This document shows, piece by piece, positions 16,732 to 24,817 of a stretch of DNA of 53,286 nucleotides. The stretch covers positions 1 to 53,286 of the forward strand of contig JBJKRF010000166.1 in the NCBI GenBank assembly GCA_046704785.1, read 5' to 3'. Position 1 is the first letter of the stretch; each line of letters starts with the position of its first letter. This DNA is from JBJKRF01 sp046704785 (GTDB lineage Bacteria > Chloroflexota > Anaerolineae > Anaerolineales > Villigracilaceae). Position numbers and translations under genes: made by a program. The notes beneath the pieces were generated by a model. That model did not search any database. It worked only from the letters and a program-made list of their open reading frames with translations, and was not told the origin of the DNA.

Positions 16732-17634
16732 CTATGCTCCGGCCCAGACCCGTCGTCCGAGGGCGGAAAGCGCCAGTTCCACGGCCAGCACAGCCGTCTG
16801 GTTATGGACATCCAGAATGGGATTGACTTCTACCAAATCCAGCCCAACCAGCTTGCCCGTTTCAGCGATCATTTCACAAGCCAGATGCGCTTCGCGGTAG
16901 GTCAGGCCACCCGTGACCGGCGTACCGACACCCGGGGCATGACGCGGGTCGAGGGCATCCATATCGAGCGAAAGATAGATACCATCTACATCGTGTGAAA
17001 CGCGCTCGATGGCTTCTTCCATGGCGTGGAACATGCCCAGCCGGTCGATTTGCTCCATCCCCATGACCATTACATCTACCTGACGTAGGTTGACCTTTTC
17101 ACCCGAGTCCAGGTCCCGCGCTCCGACAATGGCTACACGCCGCGGATCGACGACCGGCACGGGCTGCTCCCATAGTTTGACCAGACGAGAGTCGCCCAGT
17201 CCACACAGGGCCGCCAGCGGCATCCCATGAATGTTTCCGGAAGGGGTCGTCTCAGGGGTATTGAAATCACCGTGCGCATCGATCCAAATCACACCGACTT
17301 TCTGATCGCGCGCCGCCCCACGGATCGAGCCGACCGAGACACTGTGGTCGCCGCCCAGCACAAGTGGAAGGTGTCCCGCCTGCACGCTGGTCGAAACAAC
17401 CCCTGCCACATGGTGCATCATCGGGACGATGCAATCGATATACTTCAGGCGTGGTTCAGTAATTCGGCATTGCTCGGCAATAGGTGCTTCCAGGTTACCG
17501 GTATCTTCGACGCTATAACCGAGTTTCTCCAACTGGAACTGGAGTTGGGCATAACGAATGGCGCTGGGGCCCATGTCAACACCGCGACGGTCGGCCCCCA
17601 AATCTATCGGGACACCAATAAGGTCAATTTTCAT
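16732..17634 (-). CDS. rocF: Arginase
   Basis: A 300-residue ureohydrolase splitting arginine into ornithine and urea with a dinuclear Mn centre. The metal ligands are all visible: His in LVLGGDHSVSVG, the Asp/His cluster in IWIDAHGDFNTP, and Asp in LSLDMDALDP. The loop ETTPSGNIHGMPLA is the hallmark of arginases as opposed to agmatinases. The N-terminus KIDLIGVPIDLGADRRGVDMGP is also typical. The frame starts at an ATG at 17634. It is separated by 76 bases from the response regulator and is divergent from the cytochrome gene, so it probably has its own promoter. Confidence 0.95.
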   Translation of the reverse strand: MKIDLIGVPIDLGADRRGVDMGPSAIRYAQLQFQLEKLGYSVEDTGNLEAPIAEQCRITEPRLKYIDCIVPMMHHVAGVVSTSVQAGHLPLVLGGDHSVSVGSIRGAARDQKVGVIWIDAHGDFNTPETTPSGNIHGMPLAALCGLGDSRLVKLWEQPVPVVDPRRVAIVGARDLDSGEKVNLRQVDVMVMGMEQIDRLGMFHAMEEAIERVSHDVDGIYLSLDMDALDPRHAPGVGTPVTGGLTYREAHLACEMIAETGKLVGLDLVEVNPILDVHNQTAVLAVELALSALGRRVWAGA

Positions 17635-17742
17635 GTTCTACTCCGAATGTTGTTATTGTATCAAAAGAGCATCGAAATATTTCATCTTATATTCATCTCG
17701 TACTCGTATACTCTGGCACAAAAAAAGGAGAAAGATCATTTC

Positions 17743-18390
17743 ATGACTACCGAGGTTTCCCATCCTGGCACCAAGCGCTATCATCCCCTTCTGGTGACGC
17801 TACATTGGCTGATTGCCATCCTGATTTTCGCAACGGCTTACTTCGCCATCGGATTCGGCGAGGGAGAAAGGGGCCGGGGCTTTATCACGATTGCCGGTCT
17901 GCAGCCGATTGCGATCCACATGGTGCTGGGCATCACGACGCTCATTCTACTAATCATACGGGTAATCGTGCGCTGGCGCACAGAGAAGCCCGGTTGGGCG
18001 ACCACCGGTTTCAAGCTGCTGGATCGGATGGGTGAATGGACGCATTATGCGTTATATTTCTTCACATTTGCCATCACCATCACTGGTATCATCCTGGCAA
18101 CCCAAACTAACCGTCTTGCACGGGCCTTCGGACTGGCCGGACAGAATGGCAACTTCGGCGCTGGCGCATTTTCGGGAGGCGCCCCCCTTCAAGGCAGGAG
18201 CGGTGATTTCGGTGAAGGCTTTGCAAGAGGCGGCTTTCACTTCTTCAATCTGGGCGTATTTCATGGCTTGAGCTGGGTCTTACTCTTCCTCCTGATCCTG
18301 CTGCACGTTGGCGCAGCGCTATACCATCAGTTCGTCCGTGGGGATGGCCTGTTTAGTCGCATGTGGTTTGGTAAACGCGCCGAAGAATAA
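17743..18390 (+). CDS. Cytochrome b561-like membrane protein
   Basis: A 215-residue protein with four hydrophobic segments. Candidate haem ligands are His residues in LLVTLHWLIAI, GLQPIAIHMVLG, and the last helix LLILLHVGAALYHQF, the usual pattern of bacterial b561 proteins (YodB/CybB type), which shuttle electrons from the quinone pool. Between the third and fourth helices is a Gly/Phe-rich loop (about residues 125-170). I place the start at 17743, twelve bases after AAAGGAG; the frame is open further upstream through the arginase leader, but that part is not coding-like. Followed by a strong terminator. Confidence 0.87.
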   Translation: MTTEVSHPGTKRYHPLLVTLHWLIAILIFATAYFAIGFGEGERGRGFITIAGLQPIAIHMVLGITTLILLIIRVIVRWRTEKPGWATTGFKLLDRMGEWTHYALYFFTFAITITGIILATQTNRLARAFGLAGQNGNFGAGAFSGGAPLQGRSGDFGEGFARGGFHFFNLGVFHGLSWVLLFLLILLHVGAALYHQFVRGDGLFSRMWFGKRAEE

Positions 18391-18433
18391 CAAAAACCAC
18401 ACACAACACAAAATCCGCTACAGCAAAAGCGAC

Positions 18434-18485
18434 TGTGGGGGTGCCTTTTGAAGTTTTATCCGGAGGGCGCCCCCACATTTTTCTG
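18434..18485 (+). terminator. Rho-independent terminator after the cytochrome gene
   Basis: Arms TGTGGGGG-TGCC and GGGCG-CCCCCACA with a ~19-base loop followed by TTTTTC. Confidence 0.85.
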
Positions 18486-18513
18486 ATGGACACCTGACGA
18501 GAAAGGTCAAAAG

Positions 18514-19215
18514 ATGAATCCGAACTGGAAAGGCCGTTTCGCTGAATTGAGCGGCGACTGGAGAGACTATTTCGAGAGAAGGTCCTGGCGACAGGCGCTC
18601 CAGGCCATGGGGATGGAATTCCTGCAACTTCCCTACCGACACATTCACTATCTGGTCGTGGCTTGTTCGCTGACAGAGCCCTTGCCCGTAATTGCGCTCC
18701 CGGCGGGATTCACGCTTCGCGCTTTCACAGACGCCGATGTTGCCGCGGTTGCCGCAATCGACCGTCCATCGGAGGCTCGACTATGCCAGCGACGAATCGC
18801 CGCCGGGCACATAGGTCTGGCCGCTTTCTACGAGGAGCAACTCGTGGGACATGCCTGGGCCTGCAAACAATTTGACTCAAACATCGACAGGATCGATCTG
18901 CATCTCCCCCCGTCTGATTGCTTGTGCACCGACGCTTACAGCGCCCCGGCTTACCGGGGTCGGGGAATCCACACTTTGCTGACGCTGGAGCGCTTCAAAA
19001 TTTTTCGCGATCTCGGTTATCAACGGGCGATATGCAACATCGCGGCAAACAACCGCCCCTCGCTGCGAGTATGGAAAAAACTCGGCGGGCAGGTCATCGG
19101 GGAACTGGATTACTTTCGCGTCGGCCCCTGGCGGTGGACACACAACCGGCGAGGAGCCAGCCACCCCCAGGATGAAAATTCGACGAGCGGCAGAAAAATT
19201 CTTCCAATCCTATAA
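18514..19215 (+). CDS. GNAT family N-acetyltransferase
   Basis: A 233-residue protein. The acetyl-CoA-binding loop is seen as SAPAYRGRGIHTLLTLERF, about residues 145-165, with the conserved R/Q-x-x-G-x-G/A pattern, followed by ICNIAANNRPSLRVWKKLGG, the usual terminal strand-helix of the fold. The N-terminal ~110 residues are a less conserved first half. Substrate unknown. The C-terminal ~25 residues after WRWTHN look unstructured. ATG at 18514 is preceded by a GAGAAAGG-type site. It is monocistronic and convergent with the HD hydrolase gene. Confidence 0.85.
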   Translation: MNPNWKGRFAELSGDWRDYFERRSWRQALQAMGMEFLQLPYRHIHYLVVACSLTEPLPVIALPAGFTLRAFTDADVAAVAAIDRPSEARLCQRRIAAGHIGLAAFYEEQLVGHAWACKQFDSNIDRIDLHLPPSDCLCTDAYSAPAYRGRGIHTLLTLERFKIFRDLGYQRAICNIAANNRPSLRVWKKLGGQVIGELDYFRVGPWRWTHNRRGASHPQDENSTSGRKILPIL

Positions 19216-19230
19216 GTCATAGTCCACCCC

Positions 19231-19869
19231 CTACTTTTCCCCGTTCCATTCAGCCATCAAACGCTGAAAGAATTCATTCAGGTAACGATGTCGCTGCTCG
19301 GCAATGGCTTTGCCGCTTTTCGTGTACATTCGCTGCCTGATGTTACGCAACTTGAACAAATACTCGTGATAAGCGCTGTGCGGCTCGCCAGGCTCCTTCT
19401 CGCCACTTTTCAGGAAAGCCTGGGATGGTGGGAAGTAGAAGGGAGATGGGACTCGCGCAGCGTAGCCGATAACGCGGGCGACGCCCACAGCTCCGATAGC
19501 GTCCAGTTTGTCGGCGTCGAAGAGAATCTGGGCCTCCAAGGTCTGCGGCGGCTCAGACGTATCGCGAAAACGATGCGCGCGAATGCAATGCTGAACGGCA
19601 GAAATGCGCTCCTCGCTCCAGCCTTCGGCGCGCAAAACGCGGGCCGCAAAGTCCGCCGAAGCGTGGTGATGATTCTTGCGTCCGGCTTTGTTCTCGGGGT
19701 TGGAACCCTCGGCATCGTGCAACAACGCCGCCGCCCGGACGATTTCCACATCCGCCCCTTCGGCCTCGGCCAGGCGTTCGGCCATGTGGTAAACCCGTAA
19801 GATATGCTCGAAGTCGTGCACCGGGTCAGCGTCGTCATACCAGGAACGCGCCTGCTCAAGAGTCGGCAT
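19231..19869 (-). CDS. HD-domain phosphohydrolase
   Basis: A 212-residue protein of the HD superfamily. Metal ligands: His in DPVHDFEHILRV, the His-Asp pair in ALLHDAEGS, and Asp in ILFDADKLDAIGA. The spacing matches the YpgQ/YedJ group of small HD nucleotidases or pyrophosphatases. The region KNHHHASADFAARVL carries extra His residues. Exact substrate cannot be assigned. The single base between its start and the next stop (19871) suggests co-transcription with the small membrane protein upstream of it. Confidence 0.88.
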   Translation of the reverse strand: MPTLEQARSWYDDADPVHDFEHILRVYHMAERLAEAEGADVEIVRAAALLHDAEGSNPENKAGRKNHHHASADFAARVLRAEGWSEERISAVQHCIRAHRFRDTSEPPQTLEAQILFDADKLDAIGAVGVARVIGYAARVPSPFYFPPSQAFLKSGEKEPGEPHSAYHEYLFKLRNIRQRMYTKSGKAIAEQRHRYLNEFFQRLMAEWNGEK

Positions 19870-19870
19870 A

Positions 19871-20056
19871 CTAAATTATCCCGAAGTAATGCAAAAGGGC
19901 CAACAACGCAATAATGATTATGAGCGTCATACAGCCATGCAGCGCAAATCGCAGAATGTGACTGAAGAAGAAACGCACGATGCCCAGCACCAGGATCAGA
20001 ACGAAGGCCGCGATGATAATCCAGATCAGCGGATGTGTCAGAAATACAGAAGACAT
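19871..20056 (-). CDS. Small membrane protein, 61 residues
   Basis: A short protein with one long hydrophobic hairpin: WIIIAAFVLILVLGIVRFFF, then a short polar turn, then MTLIIIIALLALLHYFGII. I do not recognise a family. The ATG at 20056 is preceded by GGAG three bases away; a longer frame to 20113 has no ribosome site. It sits between imidazolonepropionase and the HD hydrolase on the same strand, with one base to the latter, so it probably belongs to the same transcript. Confidence 0.65.
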   Translation of the reverse strand: MSSVFLTHPLIWIIIAAFVLILVLGIVRFFFSHILRFALHGCMTLIIIIALLALLHYFGII

Positions 20057-20136
20057 TTTCTCCACTCCAAAAGATTGGAAATTCGCGAGCGCGGCGCGAC
20101 GGCCTCTACTCACAAAAATCTCAAAGGGCGAACAAT

Positions 20137-21411
20137 TTACGCAGTACGATAATAGCCGACATCCACCGCATAAACGCGCCCGCCTTTGATGACCTGCCTG
20201 ACCAGATTGGTGCCAAAGCGATAGCCCAGATGACGATAGTCGGGCACGGACAATACCAACAAGTCGGCCTGCTTACCGGGCTCGATGGAACCCACCTGGT
20301 CGGCGTGCCGGATGGCGTGAGCAGCGTTGATCGTTGCGGCAGCGATTGCCTGTGCCGGCGTCAGCTTCATGGTGCGGCAGGCCAGGGCAATGACGAACTG
20401 CATCGACTCATTCCAGGCCGTGCCGGGATTGCAATCCGAAGCCAGGGCCAGGATCGCGCCTGCATCCAGGAGCTTTTGGGCCGGTGTGTAATCGTGCTCG
20501 GCCAACCCGAAGGGGGTGCAGGGCAAAGCCACGGCAACGGTATCCGACTTGCCCAATACAGCGATATCTGCGTCCGAGGTCTTGACCAAGTGATCGGCAG
20601 AAACAGCGCCCAGTTCGACGGCCAGACTTGCGCCGCCCAAGTTGTCGAACTCGTCCGCGTGGATTTTGAGCGGGAAGCCCAGTTCCCGGGCCCGGGTCAA
20701 AATCTGACGGGAGCGGGCCAGATCGAAAGCGCCGATTTCGCAAAATACGTCCACGAAGGGCAAAGGTCGGCGCGGCGCGTGAACCTCCCACCATTGTTGA
20801 ACGAGCGGCAACATGGTATCACAGATCAAATCCGTATAGCCCTGGGGGTCGTCACGATACTCCGGTGGAATAGCGTGCGCGCCCAGAAAGGTGATCGCCA
20901 AGTCCATGCGACTCTCGTCGGCCAGCGCCAGCAGCACCTTGAGCAGGCGGAGTTCGGTGGCAATGTGCAGGCCATAGCCGGTCTTGGCCTCGACGGTGGT
21001 CGTACCATGCGCAAACATGCGGAACAGGCGCGGACGGGTCTGGGCGATGAGCGACTCGATGCTGGCCGTGCGGGTGGTGCGCACCGTCGACAGGATGCCG
21101 CCGCCAGCAGCCAGAATATCGAGGTATTCCATCCCGGCCATCTTCATTTCGAACTCGGCAGCCCGGTCACCGCCCCAAACAAGGTGCGTGTGGGGATCGA
21201 CGAAACCCGGCATGACCACGCATCCCGACGCATCAAGCAGCGGCTCATTGGGATAAGCGGCGCGCAAGTCAGGCGTCTTGCCAACCTCGACGATCTTTTC
21301 GTCACGCACCAATACCGCACCCTCTTCGAGAATGCCGAGTCGTCCCAAATCATGCCCACGTTGTGGGCCACCTGACAAGGTCAGGAGTTGGCTGGCAGAG
21401 TGGATAAGCAC
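20137..21411 (-). CDS. hutI: Imidazolonepropionase
   Basis: A ~424-residue amidohydrolase of histidine degradation, opening imidazolone-propionate to N-formimino-glutamate. Metal ligands: the HTH pair in PGFVDPHTHLVWGG, His in FLGAHAIP, His in LKIHADEFDNLGG, and Asp in LALASDCNPGTAWNES. The tail with SIEPGKQADLLVLSVPDYRHLGYRFG is characteristic of HutI. The GTG at 21411 (VLIHSASQLLTLSGG) gives the usual family N-terminus; an in-frame TTG at 21450 gives an extra 13 residues that fit nothing. No other hut gene is in the window. Confidence 0.94.
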   Translation of the reverse strand: MLIHSASQLLTLSGGPQRGHDLGRLGILEEGAVLVRDEKIVEVGKTPDLRAAYPNEPLLDASGCVVMPGFVDPHTHLVWGGDRAAEFEMKMAGMEYLDILAAGGGILSTVRTTRTASIESLIAQTRPRLFRMFAHGTTTVEAKTGYGLHIATELRLLKVLLALADESRMDLAITFLGAHAIPPEYRDDPQGYTDLICDTMLPLVQQWWEVHAPRRPLPFVDVFCEIGAFDLARSRQILTRARELGFPLKIHADEFDNLGGASLAVELGAVSADHLVKTSDADIAVLGKSDTVAVALPCTPFGLAEHDYTPAQKLLDAGAILALASDCNPGTAWNESMQFVIALACRTMKLTPAQAIAAATINAAHAIRHADQVGSIEPGKQADLLVLSVPDYRHLGYRFGTNLVRQVIKGGRVYAVDVGYYRTA

Positions 21412-21494
21412 AGTTTTATTAAACCACAGAAGCCCGTGAATAATAAGCAAGTCACAGGGGAATCAGCAGAGTAAAACGGCGCAAGGCCCTAAAT

Positions 21495-21527
21495 AAAAAT
21501 CCGGCACAGCAAAAAATCTGCGCCGGA
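21495..21527 (-). terminator. Terminator of the RNA-binding protein gene
   Basis: Arms TCCGGC (21500-21505) and GCCGGA (21522-21527), with five A at 21495-21499 giving a U-run on the minus strand, 27 bases after the stop codon. Confidence 0.75.
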
Positions 21528-21553
21528 ACATTCGAACAAGCAGGAAACGTTTT

Positions 21554-21889
21554 CTAATAGCGACGATTACCACCCCGCGTGGAGCTGCCCGGGCGACGGC
21601 CGCCTCCACGATCGCCATAGCCTCCACCCCGAGGCCGTTCCTCACGCGGGCGGGCGGGGTTCACTTTCAGTTCACGGTCTTCCATCATGTGACCATTGAA
21701 CATGCTGATCGCCTTTTGGGCCTCGGCCTGTGTGCTCATCTCAATGAAAGCAAAACCTTTCGACTGCCCGGTATCGCGGTCCTTGATCAGAGCCACCGAC
21801 GATACCGTCCCGGCCTGGGCGAACAAAGTTCGCAAATCATCCTCTGTCGTAGAATACGACAGATTTCCAACGTATAGCTTGACTTCCAT
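21554..21889 (-). CDS. RRM-domain RNA-binding protein with glycine-rich tail
   Basis: A 111-residue protein. A single RNA-recognition motif spans residues 1-80 with RNP2 KLYVGNLSY and RNP1 KGFAFIEM. After it comes an Arg/Gly-rich tail (RPRGGGYGDRGGGRRPG). This is the layout of the bacterial cold-inducible RNA-binding proteins (Rbp type) of cyanobacteria and Chloroflexota, which bind single-stranded RNA. The promoter and terminator flank it closely, so it is a single-gene unit. The intergenic leader (21890-21990) is long enough for post-transcriptional control. Confidence 0.95.
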   Translation of the reverse strand: MEVKLYVGNLSYSTTEDDLRTLFAQAGTVSSVALIKDRDTGQSKGFAFIEMSTQAEAQKAISMFNGHMMEDRELKVNPARPREERPRGGGYGDRGGGRRPGSSTRGGNRRY

Positions 21890-21971
21890 GAATCATTTCT
21901 CCTTATCGTCCAGCCATCTGGCAGTCGATGAAAAAAGAGTCCCGCGCCACATTCGTAGCGTGGGACGAACG

Positions 21972-21998
21972 GCCTATCGAATAGGCAAGGTGATTATA
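21972..21998 (-). promoter_or_regulatory. Promoter and leader hairpin of the RNA-binding protein gene
   Basis: On the minus strand a perfect TATAAT at 21998-21993 is preceded by TGT (extended -10 pattern). No good -35 is visible. Just inside the predicted transcript is GCCTAT-CGA-ATAGGC (21972-21986), a hairpin at or near the 5' end of the mRNA that could affect stability or cold induction. Confidence 0.5.
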
Positions 21999-22020
21999 AC
22001 ATGTAGAATGCCAGTTCAGA

Positions 22021-22353
22021 TCAACCTGTCTTCATTGCCAAGCGTGTTGCTCCAAGAAAAATAACAAGCCAGCCAGCCACCAATACCGAGACGTTGAGCG
22101 CCAACCAGAACAGCCCCATACGTGAGCCTAGAACCTGTTCTCGGGCGTCCGGGCGCCAGAACAGCAACAGGTCGAGCGTGTTGGCCGCCGGGTGCGAGGC
22201 CATGAAGAGGCCCAGCAATATACCCAGGACGCCGTCCCAATGGTTCGTACCGGTGATCGTAACTCCCGGCGTCAGCCAGAAGAGATAACCACAGCCAACC
22301 AGGAGAAGAACTCCCAACCATGCCGAATTCCGCCATAAGCGTTGTTGATTCAT
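22021..22353 (-). CDS. Small membrane protein, unknown function
   Basis: A 110-residue protein with three hydrophobic segments: about residues 10-27, 40-53 and 80-100 (WLALNVSVLVAGWLVIFLGA). The segment between the second and third contains SHPAANTLDLLLFWRPDAREQ. I do not recognise a family. It has its own ATG at 22353 and is separated from the diguanylate cyclase by ~95 bases; the promoter of the RNA-binding protein gene overlaps its 3' end. Confidence 0.6.
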   Translation of the reverse strand: MNQQRLWRNSAWLGVLLLVGCGYLFWLTPGVTITGTNHWDGVLGILLGLFMASHPAANTLDLLLFWRPDAREQVLGSRMGLFWLALNVSVLVAGWLVIFLGATRLAMKTG

Positions 22354-22447
22354 AGGCTAATTTGTCGACGAGCAAGACCCATACTATTTTACCCCCTCCG
22401 CCCGATGTACAAGACCCTGTCAAAGATTCTGGTGACTCCAAACCGCC

Positions 22448-23206
22448 TTACATCACCATGACGCAATTTTTTCCAGCTTGTTTCGCACGATACAAGGCCT
22501 GGTCTGCCTGGCTGATCAAGGTATTGATGGTCAGACTCTCCTGGCTCAACGTCGTCACACCCACACTGACGGTGACGTGTGCAGCATGCTGTTCACAGAT
22601 AATCTGGCATACTTCGATTGTACGGCAGATACGCTCGGCCAGGAGTCGTGCGTCAGTGCTATCCGTTTCAGGGAGCAACAAGATGAACTCATCCCCACCG
22701 TAACGCGCCAACACATCTTGATCTCTGATTTTTCCCTGACAGGTTTTACTGATAGTGGTCAATACCAGGTCGCCGCACAGATGACCGTAGGTATCGTTGA
22801 CGGTTTTGAAGTCATCCGCATCAAAGAGAATCACGGAAAGCGCCCGTTGGTAACGACGCGCACGTCCAAGTTCCTGCTCGCTCAACTTCATAAAATGCCT
22901 GCGATTGAAAGCGCCCGTCAAATCGTCCGTAATTGCCAGCGTGCTCATATTCTCGCGGGCTCGTTCCAACTCGTGCAACTGGTTGAGCAGGACGTAGCTA
23001 AAGAAGGGACCGATAACACCGGGAACAACAGCCGCAATAATCAAGGCAAACCAATTGAGCCTCCCCGAAAGAAGATAAACCACCACCATCGTCACAAGCA
23101 CGGAACCAATGATCGATGCGCCGGTAATTACAACAACGCCTCGAAAAAGCCCCAAGCGTAGAATAAATTTCCCAAGTCTTTCCGAAAGTGCTTTTCCCAC
23201 TAACAT
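22448..23206 (-). CDS. Membrane-anchored GGDEF protein (diguanylate cyclase)
   Basis: A ~252-residue protein. Two membrane segments (about residues 22-45 and 50-75) are followed by a short coiled coil (LLNQLHELERAREN) and a GGDEF domain. Conserved elements: TDDLTGAFNRRHF, VILFDADDFKTVNDTYGH, and the active-site loop ARYGGDEFILLLPE with all five signature residues, so it should make cyclic di-GMP. No inhibitory RxxD site is obvious upstream of GGDEF. There is no periplasmic sensor domain of note. The start is uncertain: ATG at 23206, or TTG at 23230 with eight more residues; neither has a well-placed ribosome site. Confidence 0.9.
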   Translation of the reverse strand: MLVGKALSERLGKFILRLGLFRGVVVITGASIIGSVLVTMVVVYLLSGRLNWFALIIAAVVPGVIGPFFSYVLLNQLHELERARENMSTLAITDDLTGAFNRRHFMKLSEQELGRARRYQRALSVILFDADDFKTVNDTYGHLCGDLVLTTISKTCQGKIRDQDVLARYGGDEFILLLPETDSTDARLLAERICRTIEVCQIICEQHAAHVTVSVGVTTLSQESLTINTLISQADQALYRAKQAGKNCVMVM

Positions 23207-23369
23207 GATCCCAGTACGATTCTCCAGCAAGGACAGTCATCGCGAATGCCACTCAATCCCTGTTTGCAGCATCATATCCTAAAAATTCCAAAACCAATAT
23301 TGCAGGTACTGTACAAAATAGTTGTCGGAGATCAACCTGATGAAATGGACTGGTGAGAGTAAGAGCAAG

Positions 23370-23999
23370 CTACGTTGAAGGAGTCGCCAACCCAAGAAAC
23401 CAACGCGTCAAAAAATAGGCGGCTGCCCATGCCAGGAGATTCAGCACAACGAAGAAGCCGATGATCGCCGCGTCGCCCGAATCGAAAATAGGCGAGAAAC
23501 CCGGATGCAAAACGTCGGGTGTGCGTGCAAACGTGATCAGCAGAACAATGATGAAAAGTAGATTGGCCGCCGAGGTAAACAATGGGCGATGAATCAGCCA
23601 CAGCCCCACTTGCAGCAGCACAGCCACAACGGCAAATGTGACTGCCACGCGAAAGCGTGGTTCGGCGAGAAACAAGCCATTCCAATTGGCCTGCATAGCC
23701 CACAGAGAGAGCGGCAGATACGTAATCCAGAAAACTGTTCCGCTGCGTCCCAAGGCCACTGACCAACGTGACAATCTCTCGATGACGCCTTTTGTCCTGT
23801 TGCGGGCCAAAAGGGCGGTCAGGCCCGTCAGACCTGCAGCCAGGAAAGCCGTCTCCGCCGTCAGCACCCAGGCGCCATGCAGGTAAACGACGCGCACGTT
23901 CGCGCCCAGGGATCGTTCTGGCGGGCCGAAGAGCGAGACGATGGCGATCAGAATGACCGTCAGAAAAAACAGTACAAGCGGGGATTTGAGTTTTGTCAT
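23370..23999 (-). CDS. Polytopic membrane protein, distantly like CcmC/CcsA
   Basis: A ~209-residue protein with about six hydrophobic segments. The segment GANVRVVYLHGAWVLTAE and the following GTVFWITYLPLSLWAMQANWNG recall the R-x-x-Y-x-H-x-x-x-A-W and tryptophan-rich patterns of haem-handling CcmC/CcsA proteins, but the WWD signature is not clear, so this is only a resemblance. No other cytochrome-maturation gene is nearby. The ATG at 23999 was chosen because the frame upstream (to 24095) encodes a basic, Cys-rich stretch unlike a signal. Confidence 0.6.
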   Translation of the reverse strand: MTKLKSPLVLFFLTVILIAIVSLFGPPERSLGANVRVVYLHGAWVLTAETAFLAAGLTGLTALLARNRTKGVIERLSRWSVALGRSGTVFWITYLPLSLWAMQANWNGLFLAEPRFRVAVTFAVVAVLLQVGLWLIHRPLFTSAANLLFIIVLLITFARTPDVLHPGFSPIFDSGDAAIIGFFVVLNLLAWAAAYFLTRWFLGLATPST

Positions 24000-24192
24000 G
24001 TGCAGAATTTTACCCGGAAATGTTCGCTTACGCCCTTGGCGCAGCAAGCATTCAGGTTTTAACAAACATACAAACGATCTACATAAATTTTTCACACAAA
24101 GCTCTTATGATAGGAAAAGTATAGTCTCTGGGCGCAACTCGATCAACGATCGTACGGGAAGCTCCCGAAGGCTCACAAAGCCCGTCGAGTAC

Positions 24193-24224
24193 CGGAGCTT
24201 CAGAAAAAAAATAGGAACGCTCCG
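24193..24224 (+). promoter_or_regulatory. Leader hairpin upstream of the Met/Gly-rich membrane gene
   Basis: Arms CGGAGC (24193-24198) and GCTCCG (24219-24224) around a loop with eight A, directly before the AAGGAG of the gene at 24242. More short inverted repeats lie between 24140 and 24180, so the leader is structured. It does not match a riboswitch class that I know. Confidence 0.3.
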
Positions 24225-24241
24225 AAACAAGGAGTTCTTGC

Positions 24242-24709
24242 ATGAAAAAAGTTTGGAAATGGATCCTTGGGATCGTTATCGTATTGGTCGTGGTTGCCGC
24301 AATTGTCGGTGTAGTGCTGCTCGTTCATAACGGATTTCCGGCAAACCTGACCCATCGTGCGGCAGGATTTCCCCAGTCGCGTAGTTGGAACGGCCCAATG
24401 ATGGGCAGAGCCCCGGGCAGGTTCGGGATGATGCCACAAGGCGGTCGTTTCGGCTTTATGCCTTTCGGCACCGGGTTTGGGTTAGGCTTCTTCGTCCTGA
24501 GTGGCTTCCTGCGCGTGATCGTTCCACTGGGTGTGTTAGTGTTGGTCGCCTATATTTTTTACCAGATGGGGAAACGCGCAGGTGCAACGAGTACAGCCAA
24601 TGTTCCAACTCCAACACCTCCACCTGCGGCTCAACCCACTGTCGTCGAGCCGAGTGAACCCGAAAATCAGAACGAATCTACGGGAACAAGTTCAGAAAAG
24701 GGTTCCTGA
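24242..24709 (+). CDS. Membrane protein with Met/Gly/Phe-rich extracellular segment
   Basis: A 155-residue protein. The N-terminus MKKVWKWILGIVIVLVVVAA is a signal anchor; a second membrane segment lies at about residues 88-107. Between them is a stretch rich in Gly, Phe, Met and Arg (MMGRAPGRFGMMPQGGRFGFMPFG), and the C-terminal ~45 residues are Pro/Thr/Glu-rich and disordered (PTPTPPPAAQPTVVEPSEP). I do not recognise the family. AAGGAG is nine bases before the ATG. Met-rich exported segments can bind copper, but nothing else supports this here. Confidence 0.75.
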   Translation: MKKVWKWILGIVIVLVVVAAIVGVVLLVHNGFPANLTHRAAGFPQSRSWNGPMMGRAPGRFGMMPQGGRFGFMPFGTGFGLGFFVLSGFLRVIVPLGVLVLVAYIFYQMGKRAGATSTANVPTPTPPPAAQPTVVEPSEPENQNESTGTSSEKGS

Positions 24710-24733
24710 GAAATCGGCGAAAACAATTCGATA

Positions 24734-24778
24734 GGAGTTGGATGCGAGACGCTATATCACATCCAACTCCTGTTTTTT
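24734..24778 (+). terminator. Rho-independent terminator
   Basis: Perfect 11-base arms GGAGTTGGATG (24734-24744) and CATCCAACTCC (24760-24770) followed by TGTTTTTT. It ends the gene at 24242 and faces the convergent macroglobulin gene. Confidence 0.9.
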
Positions 24779-24817
24779 ATGAAACCCTGACACAAACGAT
24801 AGCGCCATGTAATTCGA

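Noticed and set aside
17227..17742. Extending the cytochrome b561-like gene upstream to 17227
   Set aside because: The extension overlaps arginase in antisense and places the first helix 170 residues in; AAAGGAG precedes the ATG at 17743.
20035..21375. 446-residue open frame antisense to imidazolonepropionase
   Set aside because: The minus strand carries a full set of HutI motifs; the antisense frame has no family features.
23316..23330. TTGTCGGAGA, matching the end of the miniature element
   Set aside because: Only ten bases, no second inverted end nearby and no flanking duplication.
24120..24241. Riboswitch in the leader of the gene at 24242
   Set aside because: Several hairpins are present, but the conserved bases of the riboswitch classes I know are not.
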